Shown: in pieces, positions 40,414-61,420 of the stretch
How positions within the stretch are numbered: the first letter of the stretch is position 1
Layout: each line of letters begins with the position of its first letter
Assembly: GCA_008360975.2 (NCBI GenBank)
Contig: CM039182.1
Coordinates: 25,454,324-25,518,323, forward strand
DNA: 64,000 bases
Source: Lichenostomus cassidix
Taxonomy: Eukaryota; Chordata; Aves; Passeriformes; Meliphagidae
Reading direction: 5' to 3'
Notes under the pieces: model-generated
What the model saw: only the letters and a program-made list of their open reading frames with translations
Told to the model about the DNA's origin: nothing
Databases searched by the model: none
Program-made: the position numbers and the translations under genes

Positions 40414-43400
40414 TGATGTCTACTCAATTTAATTCTGAAGAAATGTGGGTTCACTTAATTTTGTCATAAATATGAAATCTTAAAATAGGGTACAGTAGCC
40501 TTTTTTAATCGGTTCTAATGCAGTAACATGGTACGCAACAATAATATTTTTATGCTTTTAGAAAACAGTTGTTAAAAATAATTTTCTCTGTGTGGGCAGA
40601 TCTGTTGAGGCTAAATAAGCAGATACCAATCTCAGCCTTGTTTCTGGTTTATTTTGAAGCTGCCATATGCAATATTGTGCTGAGTGTTATTTAAGAAAAA
40701 GAGTCCATATAGCAGTGGCTGACAAACTAAATATTTTACTAAATCATGGTAATAAATCTGTTGGTCTCAAAAAGTGTATTTGTGTGTGTGCGTGGGGATG
40801 AGGGAAGGCTGCTGAGATTGTAGATAGCTACTGAGATTATTGATACTCTTATGATAGCCTTGGGTTCTCTTCAGGGCTCTGTCCTTAGTAGGAACCTCTG
40901 GCAGGTAGGTTGCTGGGGCATTCAGCTGCTCCAGTGCCCTTTGGCTAGAAAGCTGAATGTTCTTTCTTGCCTGCTTCCTCCTCGGGCTGGAGCTTGTTGC
41001 CTACAAAGATGATCACTGTCAAACAGATTAAAAATACATAATTCTAACAACCCCCCCCCAATTATTATTAAAGCAGCTGCATTCTTGTTTTTTCAGTAGT
41101 GCTTTTGGGGTTTGGAATAAGCCATTTGAGTTTATTTTCCAAACTAAATTGGAAACGAGAAGAAATTAGCTATCTTTAGTTATATTTTCAATCTAACAGG
41201 CCATGTAGATTTGGTTATTAAATCAGTTGCTTAACTCTTGTGCCATGATTCTGATCCATAGCTATCATGGATCTTGAAATAGCTTCTATGATTCTAGTCT
41301 TTTGTGTAATACTGAGTTTCTCTGAATAAGTTAGAATGTATATAGAAGTTTCCTCATTTCTAAAATATGGCGTCATGCAACACAGGAAGCCCTTTGATGG
41401 GGTAAAGATAAGCACAGAATGCTTACAGAAGAAAAAAAAATGGGTCTGTATGTTTTAGAAAAATCTTACTTAATGAATTTGAGTAACCGATGATTAAAAT
41501 ATTCCAAGAAAATTTTTAGAAACTATAGTGAGGACCCTTTGAAAAATGCCGTCTTCATGTCCTGCTTATTTTGAAACCAGACAGATCTTTACTGTCACTA
41601 AAGATCTACCTAAAAAGCCCTTAATCCTGGATTTATTTTCAAGGTGCCTTCCTTTCACAATGCTATGGCTTTAAAGTCTTTCTGTTTTGAAAACAATTTC
41701 CATTGAGCAGATTTTCAGTAGCATGCTTTGTAGTTACTGTATTTCTCAACCCCTCTTTTAAAATATATATCCATATCAGTCTTTACAAACACCCATATGA
41801 ATAGAAAATTTAGAATATTTAAACATTCACAAACAAACCTTTTCACTAGTAACAGAAAAGATAAACAAACTGTTCTATAAATATTTGAGCTCCAAGTATT
41901 TGGCAGTAAAATTGCTTTCCTAGCGAGCTTAAGTAAGTGTTCAAGTTATGTGAACTGTTGGCTGCCTCCCTTTGCCTCATTCAGAAACTAAAAATGAAGT
42001 TTTACCTTTTCAGCATAATCAAATATAGCAGAGAGGGAAGGCATACTGTTGTCATTATGAAATGAAGTATTATTTCAAAGGGATAGGAGCAGGGAGATCT
42101 CTGTTTGGATTTGTGGATATCTTCTAGCAAGGAATTATATTAGCTCTCTTTTTATTCAAAGTATGCCAATCTCAAGCATTTATCAGTGTTTGAGTCACTG
42201 CTTGGGTCTATGAATATGTAAAATGGAACAAGCGTATTGATCTGCACATGGTTTCCAGTTTGAGGTGTTCTTTTTTCCCCAAATGAAATGCTCACTAGGA
42301 AGGCTTGCAGATGATCATAAAACATAGTTTTATGTTTTGGTGTGTGTCTGGGTTTTTGGTTTTGAGCTCTGTGTAGTTTGAAGTATTTGTAATTTCAAGA
42401 ACTAAGGATGAGTTCCAAGCTGTTGATAGGATGCATGCATAGCAAATTAAGTTAAATAAAAAGAAGATAATGAAAACCAATAAACCATTTTTCTGCCTGA
42501 GCATGTTTCATTGGAGAATAAATTATCTCTTGTTTAACTTCAAAATTCATGAACAATGCTGTCAGTATAACTTACATTGTAGGTGGAATAATTATTTCTT
42601 TTTCAAGGATGTGTTTTGTTCCTAATTAAACAGTAATCTAAAATCCAAATTTTGTGCAGTTTTGTTAAGGTGGTGATTATGACTGTTCCAGATTTCTTAG
42701 AATTCTTGTTTTTAAAAAAAAGAGGGTAAATTCCTGGTCTTCATGATGATCAGATGAACCTTTAATGAGTTCTATTCCAAGTCCTTGTTTCCACTTAAGT
42801 TCTTTCAACCTGTATAATGCTCATGAATAAAATGTTTCTTCATAATAATGGAAGGGAGAGAGGAGAATTTTGTTTGGTTTAGTTTGTCATATTTTGGAGA
42901 GTAGGAGCTAGAGTTCGTATTTCTGGGTCCCTCTTACTTGCCCCAAGTATTTTGACTGAAAATACAGAAGAGAAGTGAGTTGGTAATGTTTGCTTTTGGA
43001 GAAATACACTCTAACACTGCACTGTGGTATTAATACAATTCAGTATTTCTCAGAATTCTGTATGTATGTTCGCATGTATTAGTGCATATGCATCCAACTA
43101 GCTGATCTTTAAGGAGCAGCATGTTTTGGATAATCAGAGGTATGCAATTTTATTTAGTAGTGTTTTAAGTATTTCAGAAATGCAGGTAAACTTTCTATTA
43201 TAGGAAGTTACACGTGTTGATATACTTTGAGATCTCCTTCCTGAGTTCCTCCATTGTCCTACTTCCCTCTCCTTTTGTAAAATCTGAACTTTTCATTAAG
43301 GCCATTTGAAACTCAGTATAACTTCTTTCCCCATTTTTTCTGTCTCTTTTTGGAGCACTGATGGAGCAAATTGTACACTACTTTTTTATGCTTTATCATT

Positions 43401-43894
43401 TAAGTATTTTCCCCCTTCATAGTGTAAGGAACAACTCAATGTTGAAATGGCTGTGCCTAACCTTGGAGTCTTCAGAAAACATTTGGATAGTTGTCAAAGT
43501 TGATAAATATAATTATTTGGCAGTAGCTAAGTAACTTTAAAGAGATTTATAAAATTAAAATGGAGAGATTAAAAAGAAACATGATGTTGATATCATAACA
43601 AAAATACTGCCAGTTAAAGTTTGTCTATGTAGTCTTTCTCAATCTAAATAATACAAAGAAACGAACAAATGGCCAAGTGGCATATTTATTCTCAGTGATT
43701 TTCAACTGATGACTTAGGCATATCCAGCAATATTGGAACCCAGTTTTTCTCATTGTATATGGCAATAAGGTATTGCACAAATTAAATTGAAAAAAGGTTG
43801 CAAAACGCCTTTCAGAATTTTTACCTCTCTGGTCTAAAGAATAATGCAGAATTACTAGGCTGGAATGCTTGTCTAAAATACATTTTTCTTATGG

Positions 43895-43899
43895 GTAGG
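43895..43899. repeat. Target-site duplication, left copy
   Basis: GTAGG directly precedes the LTR TG terminus and is repeated at 44776-44780 directly after the CA terminus. A 5-bp duplication fits ERVL- or beta-like integration. Confidence 0.8.
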
Positions 43900-44775
43900 T
43901 GTCGGAGGTTGGGGGCATTGGAATTTTTTTCTCCATCCCTGTTACTAAGCAACAAATAGCTGGGTGATTAGAGCCATCAAGTCTTTTGTAAGAGACAAAA
44001 GGAGGTGCTGGGCAGAGCAGGGAAAGGAAAGGGCCGGCCTTTGGAGATGGGCTCTCTCTCATCGTTGGACAGCCAGGAGGAGAGGCTGCTCTTTGCTTCT
44101 GGCTGCGGCCGCAAGAAAATCCAACTGTGCTCTGTTTTCTCCTCCTGGCTGGGTGAGCTTTGATTCAACCTCTTTTCCACTGGGAAGTGCACATTTCCCC
44201 GGCTGCGTTTTCTCGCAGCAGCTGCCGGGGAGCCCGGCTGCCTCTGCCGCCCGCCCCGCTTTGCTGCCCGAGACTGCGGCGTCTGCTGTGACTGCAGAAC
44301 CCCTGCTACCTCGCTGGCTAGCCGGGGAGAGCCAGCTCCTGCCCCTGCCGCTCCGCTCGCCGCTCCGAGCTGCCTCGCTGCCTGCTTTCTCAGCTCTCTG
44401 CCATTACCAGCTGTGTGAGGCTGACCTGACCCTGCTCAACAGCGTTCGGCGGTCATCACACCTACAGCCATTCGGCGGTCATCACACCTGCCCTGCCCGG
44501 CCGGGAGCTCAACAGCGCCCCTGCTGCTTGCGACCGTGATTACACCGCATGGGAAAGTCATCTGCTGTTGGTTTCTGGTTCTATTTGTGGTTGTTATTAT
44601 TGTCATTGCTTGTTTGTAGATACTAGTAAAGAACTGTTATTCCTTTTCCCATACCTTTGCCTGAAAGCCCTTAATTTCAAAATTAAAATAATTCGGAGGG
44701 AGGGGAAATCACATTCTCTGTCCTAAGGGAGGTTTCAACCTCTCTTAGCAGACACCTGTCTTTCAAACCAAGACA
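43900..44775 (+). mobile_element. Solo LTR of an endogenous retrovirus, with 5-bp target duplication
   Basis: The element starts TGTCGG and ends AAGACA, the canonical TG...CA termini. It is flanked by the identical 5-bp sequence GTAGG at 43895-43899 and 44776-44780. Its 876 bp are strikingly GC-rich in the middle (about 44030-44530) within an AT-rich intron. A polyadenylation-like AGTAAA (44625-44630) followed by the GAACTGTTATTCC segment marks the R/U5 side, so it lies in sense orientation. The 3' part (TTCGGAGGGAGGGG, then CAGACACCTGTCTTTCAAAC) matches passerine ERV LTRs as I recall them. No internal gag/pol is present, so it is a recombined solo LTR. The 191-codon open frame inside it is incidental. 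Confidence 0.85.
44445..44489 (+). repeat. 19-bp direct repeat inside the solo LTR
   Basis: TTCGGCGGTCATCACACCT occurs at 44445-44463 and again at 44471-44489, separated by 7 bp (CAGCCA-like spacer). It lies in the presumed U3 part, where short direct repeats often act as enhancer units. CTCAACAGCG also occurs twice nearby. Confidence 0.85.
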
Positions 44776-45325
44776 GTAGGTCAAAGCTTTAATGTAGTTA
44801 GCTCTCATTAGACACATTTTGTTTTCTTCTGAATAGGTTTTTTTTTTTGCTCTAAAATTAACAGTCATAAACAAAGAGGCTCAGTTCCATGAAGCTTTTT
44901 TTGTTGGTGTATTAGTTATCATTGATTTTATGGGATATTTTAGCAGAAAGGACAGGGAATAATATATGTGTCATAGAAATATGAGTTTGCCATTCTAACT
45001 TTACTTAACCTGTCTGAAGTTTAAAAGTCAACATCTGTAGTCAAATTAACTTCTAACTCCTTAGGCAATTTCTTTTTGTGAAGTTTCGAGATGGGCTTTG
45101 AATGCCTTAGAAATATCTGAAGACCCATAAGTTTTTATCTTCTCATGCTGCTATTTGGTTTCTTTTGAATGTGGAAGTCCTTCAAAAACATACTGCTTCC
45201 CCTGAAGAGCCTAGGCAAATGCAGATATTCTGGAATGCAGGCCGGATGTAGTAATTGGAGTGAAGGACTGGCAATAAATGTGAGATACTTAAAGTAATTC
45301 AGTCTTATTTTAGGTTTAGGTAGGT

Positions 45326-46017
45326 TGGTTTGCTGTCGCTGTTGAGCAGCTTGCAGAGTAATGAAGGCATCAGTTCTCAGTGGCAAGAAGGAATGACCTT
45401 TATTGTTTTGATTTCATCACATATATAGAGTTCTCAAAAGTCACCCAGATTGGTCAGTCAAAAGCCTTCCCCCAGGCCTGATTGGCCAGGCCTGCACTGC
45501 CCAAGTTCTGGGACACTGTTCCAAAAACATCCAAACTTTATCTTTATTTACAAAACACAAGAAAATTTCTCATGGGAAAAACCTGTGCTAGCCACAGTTT
45601 GCTATGCAGTCATTCTGATCTAAGTGGCAAGAATGTAGGTGTATGTCCCTGGCATGGGTGGAAGAGCAAGGCAGGATTGCCAAATGTGTTGGAAAAAGTG
45701 CTGATCTCCACAAGGCTGGGTGAGTTAGAACAATGGTAATTGTGGTTTACATGAAGACTGGAGAGAGCAAACAGATGTGGCATTTTGAGCATGTCCTATC
45801 CCACGTGTCAACTGAAATGAACCACAAACCTTCACACCTTGAAAACAAAGGATCCATGTCTTGCAGGTGCGGCATGCATTATGTTTTCAAGGTTCTTCCC
45901 CTAAAATCTTAGTTTCTTAATATGGACTTGCAGCACTAATCCTTCTTCATGAAGTTTAGTGCATACTTCTGTGATGCTCTAAATTTCTTTCTGCTCTGAA
46001 ATGTTACCAGTTTCACA
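45326..46017 (-). mobile_element. Probable second retroviral LTR, antisense to GLCCI1
   Basis: On the minus strand the element begins TGTGAAAC at 46017. In order it shows CCAAT motifs (about 45443-45490), a TATA-like run (CTATATAT, about 45421-45430), an AATAAA signal (45399-45404) and a short U5-like segment ending near AACCA at 45326. That CCAAT-TATA-AATAAA order within 100 bp is classic LTR layout. The flanks GGTAGG (45319-45324) and GGTAGT (46018-46023) match at 5 of 6 bases but are offset by one base from the termini, so the exact ends are uncertain. No internal proviral sequence is seen, and the family is unknown. Confidence 0.55.
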
Positions 46018-48592
46018 GGTAGTGCCTGACTTCTCACTCCCTCTGACTTGAGGTGCAGCAACTGTGGTTTTGTTTATTGTGATTCAGAAATTTTTCTTCT
46101 AATACAATGCTGAATTATGTTTTGGCTTTATCTTTTCTTCGTGTCTTTAACACTTGAGAAGTACACTTGCAGCTTCAAATGAAGGCTTCCATTGATAAGC
46201 CTGTTCTGTGGAATTGTAAATAAGTGAGAAAACAATGTTTATGGAATGTGACAGATTGTAGGTTCTACACAAATAAGATGGGTTCATCTTATTTGTGATC
46301 TAAACTACAGCATTTAAGTGAGATATGAGATGGTCACATGTAAGCTAAACTTAGAAAAGCAGAATTTCTGTTTGAATGCAACAAGACTGGAGTGCTTCTG
46401 TTTGTTTTTTAAAAGCTTTTGCTTCAATACAAGGATTTGATGTTACAAACACAAAACTACTCTTCATATAACGTGGATTACAATATATTGTAAGCAGCAA
46501 TTTCTAGGGTTTGAAGAAGACTACCTTGCTGTAATATTCTAGTAACTGCTTGTGTTGTATTATTTTTGTAATGCTTTTTTCTTTTTTTGAGTTCAGTACT
46601 GTGCTAGGAACATCTAACAGCATTTGTAATCTAATACTGCAGGTAAAATTGGGGATAACAAATAGTCTGCCCCCTGTATACTGTGTATTTATATTTTGAA
46701 GGGTTGTGTCTTGACTCAGTTTACCAGGGGCTGAAAGCACCCATGTAGTCCTTGTCTCAAGGGAGGTGCTGTTTGAGTGGAAGAGAATGCCAAAGCATAA
46801 TTGAACAAGTACAAAATCTAGTGTTAATTGATATTTTCTGATTTTTATTTTTGATTTTTGAATAAATCCACTGCAATGTAAGGATTCCCACCTCTCTCTC
46901 CTAACAATCAGTGGTGTTGTTGATGAAGGTCTTCAGGGGGTGATCTTAGTTTGCTTGTTGTTCTTGCTATCTGGATAAATATCTGCATTTATTAAAGGTA
47001 CAATCAAGCTTGTGTGTTCTACATATTTGTTTGTTTTTTTAATAGTGTACTTCTCTTTATTGAGAAAGTCACTTTGGCTTCTTAGATTCTTGGTATCTTT
47101 TCAGTTTATTAAGCTGTAGTTGAAAGGATATGAGTTTACAGTGATTCTTGGTAGACCCTTCTGCACTACAGGTAAGTATTTAAGTCCCCAGAATGCCTGC
47201 TTCTGTTTCATCCTTGTGTTCCCCAAATTACGGAGCAGTGCTGTATTCAGAAAACACTCTTTAGAAGATAATTTTTCTCAGAATTCCCTTTGCATTGCTG
47301 TTTTTGTGTGAGAGTATGGTTCCAGCTATACTTGGGATATAGTAAAATAGCGTAAGAGCCATTTAAATTGGAAAGTAAATTGTAACAGATTGTGAAAGCA
47401 CGTGATTTTGAAAAAGTAAAAAATGTTCCCTGTTTTCTCTAGTTCAGTAGAAATCTGCAAGCCACTTCAGTGTTTTTAAAAAAACATGTAAACCTAACAG
47501 AATGTCTGTCACACAAATTTCAGGGAGATGGTAAGTACCCAATCTGCAAAACCAAGCAATTATTTAGAACATGGCTCTGTTAAAATGACCAGCAAGCAGA
47601 TGCACACACAAGGTAGCACATGCATGTGTCAGAGGCTCTGCTTTGGGTCAGGAGATTTAAGGGTTGCCTGGCTGAGGTACTGCCTTGTCTTGCACATAGT
47701 TTTAAGTAGCTGTTTTAACTTTTCACATTTGATTTTATTTTTTTTTCATAACCACGCTATCTTCTGGTTTCTTCCTCAGACCCAAACAGAGGGGGTGTTA
47801 CGTGGCAGAGTCACGTAATAAATACACAGAACTCTCAACTTTTATATAAAGACTTGTATTTTCTTTTCTGGGAACATGCAGGAAAAGCTTCAGGACTGAT
47901 TTTTTCCATTTTGCTTTCTAGTTGCCCACACAGCTTGCTGGGCCTTTGGTTGAAGTATTACTGGTGGTGTAAAAAAAGAGAAAAAGCGTCAGAAAACGTG
48001 GACAGTGCAGGGCTGGCAGAAAATGTGATGGTTATGTAGGCCTGTGCACACAGAGACTGAGTGCATTAAATATTAGCACTGATGAGTTAGGTGCTGTGCT
48101 TTAGGCTGTATAATACTGTGGCAGTGTGGTGATTATGCAGGTGCAGCCCATGCTCTGAAATTACAGTTCTGTGCTTGATGGTGCCATACCTGAGTGGCCT
48201 GGCCTTGGGGGGCTGCTCCCAGCTCCCTTTGCAGGGCAGCGAGGAGCTGCTGGTGTTGCTTTTATGGTATTCTCTAGGGTGATGCTCATCCTCCTTCCTG
48301 AGCCAAACAGTCTCTGTCATCCATGTGGGTACTACAAAAATTTCTAGATCCTAAATAGCAAGCAAGATTGAGGAAAGCTGTGGAGGAGCAGGGTTTCCAT
48401 GCATGAGAACAAGTCCAGCATGGGTGTGGGTTCCAGATCCTCTCTGTCCTCTGGGCTGGGGTTCTGTCTCCCTAGAAGTGTCAGCAGTGGTCCCCTCCAT
48501 TAAAATCCCTGCTGACAAATTGTTGTTTTCAGTGGTACAGTTTTATTTCTTGTGGACTCTCTGTGAAAGATTCAGCTAATACTAGTAGGAAT

Positions 48593-48617
48593 TGTTGGGG
48601 CGGGGGAAGCCCCAACA
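48593..48617 (+). other. Perfect 9-bp hairpin with G-rich loop
   Basis: TGTTGGGGC (48593-48601) and GCCCCAACA (48609-48617) are perfect inverted repeats around the loop GGGGGAA. In the sense pre-mRNA this could form a stable stem or a G-quadruplex. The surrounding sequence does not extend into a miRNA-like precursor, so no function is assigned. Confidence 0.5.
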
Positions 48618-49389
48618 TAAACAGATTTATATTTATGTGCCTATAGCTGTGAGTTTTATATAGTTTATTTCCCAAACTCTTCCTGAATTTTAGATGTTCC
48701 CATTGTTCATGTGGTTATCTTGGTCAGGAATTGTGGTGGATAACCTCAATTGTCATAGTAGCCTTGTGGCAAATAAGCATAATAGTTGAGAGTTTGGGCT
48801 TTCAGATTCTTCTCAGTCTTTGGGGTTTAATTTTAGCTCCTGCATTTAAGGACAGTTCCCAAACTTTTGGGCTTTGAGATATGACTGGAAAAGGCCTGCC
48901 TGTAACTGTGCTGCTCATGTAAGTTGGTGCCAAAAGTAATAAAAGTTGTACTCTCTATCAAGTCAGAGCTAGCAAGATGGGATTGATTCTGTGGTCCAGT
49001 GGTTGAGGAAGACAGGTGGGAGAAGTGAATCCTGGCTTGAGTTTGTTGTACAATTTTTTTAATCTTGTGGTTTTCTAAACTGTCCACTGAGTGAAATATA
49101 GATATGGATGCCACAGCACAGATGGGAGCAGCCAGGTAAGGTTTTTGTCAGGCCTCTGATTCCTTCTTCACTGATGTGCATTGTTCTCATCCTTTGTAAA
49201 TGCAAGTTTACAAAGCTTTGGTCTTCTAGATTGCTTTTTATTTATTGAGACTATTGGTGCTGCACATCAGATTCTGAAATTTATTCAAGTAACTTTGACA
49301 CTGCCTAAAGAGTAAAGCAGTAATTTGTGCCAGAAGTTTTTCTTACCTGGAGAATTCAGTACAGCATATTTTCTTTTTTTCCCTTCTAG

Positions 49390-59724
<10,335 letters not shown>

Positions 59725-60590
59725 TAGTAACATGTTTATGGTTGTTATCTCTTTGTAATCTATAAACACAAGGAAAACCTTCCTCTTGAGGAATCTTCCT
59801 TGTGGCTGAAATTACAAATAATTTTCTTCAAAGAACTGTTTGTTTGAAAACCTTGTTTCAGAGTTTTAGCATGGTGGGGTTTTTTTGGTTTTTCTTTTTT
59901 ATTTTTAAAAGGTTTCTGGCCAAACCTACTTTGTTTAGAGTGCCCTTTCTGTAGAGAACTTGAAAGTTTTTGTGAGAAATACAAGTGTTTGAACATTCAG
60001 ACACTTCAGGCTGCAGTAATAAGTAATTAGAGATCAGGAGATTGTTATATTTGCTTCATTTTGTACTATTTTCTTAAGCAAGATGTAAGTTTCCGGTGCT
60101 GTGCTCTCCTTTTTGGTTTTAATGCTTTTTTTCCCATAAACTGAATGTGGGCCATTTTACTTCATGAGACCTCTGTGATATGTCATGGGAGACCTGTGTA
60201 TTGGAAACATTGACCAGTGGGGCAGCTTTGTTTTGGAGCATTGAATTTGTCATTGAGGAGTTTAGTGCTTTGATGACACTTAAAATGTGGAATACTTGAT
60301 TTACAGCATCTGTTTCCTAAATAGCCAGTGAAAATTTTCTGCTGTGGAATAAACTTCTCCACTGTTTTTTCTGATCTTCTCCAAGGTGTAGGTGCTTTTC
60401 TCATGAATGGTCATGTAGTAGCAATTCAGTATATGAGTCAAGCTATGAAACTTTAATCAGAGGTTTAAGATTCTGAAACCTTCTATTTGCAGTGCTTCAT
60501 ATCAGTAGTAAACTTGAAAAGTTTTGGAGTAGTCTTGGCTTCTAGTCCTATACTTAGTTGTGTGGGCCAAGCAGTCTTAATGAAATACTG

Positions 60591-60606
60591 TAGTAGTAGT
60601 AGTAGT
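60591..60606 (+). repeat. Short (TAG)n microsatellite
   Basis: Five consecutive TAG units in intron 5. This is a simple repeat, possibly polymorphic. Confidence 0.85.
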
Positions 60607-61155
60607 TGTGTGCTGTTTTCTTTCCTAATGCTGTATTATATCTTTAGAAGAGATGTGTATTGTAACAGGAAATAAAACAGGAAATAAGGGGAAAAAAAAG
60701 TCAAAGTTGCAAACTGAAAGCCCAGATCAATGAGCCTTGTTGCAGCATCTCCAGAGTACAAAAAGGTGTGTATTGTAGTGCCACCATTGATGTTGCTATG
60801 GCTAGAGTTATAATCTCCTATAGTTGGAGGATATTTTATTTATCTATCAGAAAAATCATCTTTGTAAATGTTGTCCTTGGGTTTTAACAGCTTATTGCTT
60901 GGGATACAGAGCTCTCCTATGTTACTGAATGTACTGACTCTGATCCAGCAAAACAGTTAAGCACATACTTAAGTGCATTGTTGGATTTGGGCCAGAGGTG
61001 CTCAGCAGTTTATGCAACCAAGGCAATAGTGAACCCTTCTTCCAAACATTCAGCTGGCGAGAGCTTCAGACACAAAAGAAAGTCATAAATCAGTCATTGC
61101 CCTTGAAGTGAAGTCCATCTTTGTGGGCAGAGGGTTGTTTCCTGCTATGTAACTG

Positions 61156-61420
61156 TTGATTTCTGTGAAGTCTGGTCTTGTGGGACCTATAGTGGGACTA
61201 CTAGCACTGTCCTTGAGGTTACTAGATCTCAGTTTGCTTATGGACAATCATAACAAGATCATAATTTACTCAATATTACTGCTGGTGAACTTTCTTCTAA
61301 TAGAACAATTTAGCTGTGTTTTAGCCTGGTGGGGGCAGTTGGGGCAGCTAGGTAAAAGGTTAGGAATTACTGAACTAAAGATAAACCCTAGGAAGCCAAA
61401 CTTGACTGGTTTCACTGTTA
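61156..61420 (+). mobile_element. Possible LINE reverse-transcriptase fragment
   Basis: The open frame contains LGITELKINPRKPNL (from 61360), preceded by a Trp and a Gly/Leu-rich segment. It resembles the CR1/L2 reverse-transcriptase signature WxxxNxLKLNPxKTE. The reading frame is open for 110 codons but the rest of the domain, including the YADD core, cannot be discerned. The motif is short and this call is weak. Confidence 0.3.

Noticed and set aside
43964..44539. 191-codon + strand open frame in intron 2
   Set aside because: It lies wholly inside the GC-rich solo LTR (43900-44775), resembles no protein and is explained by low stop-codon density in GC-rich DNA.
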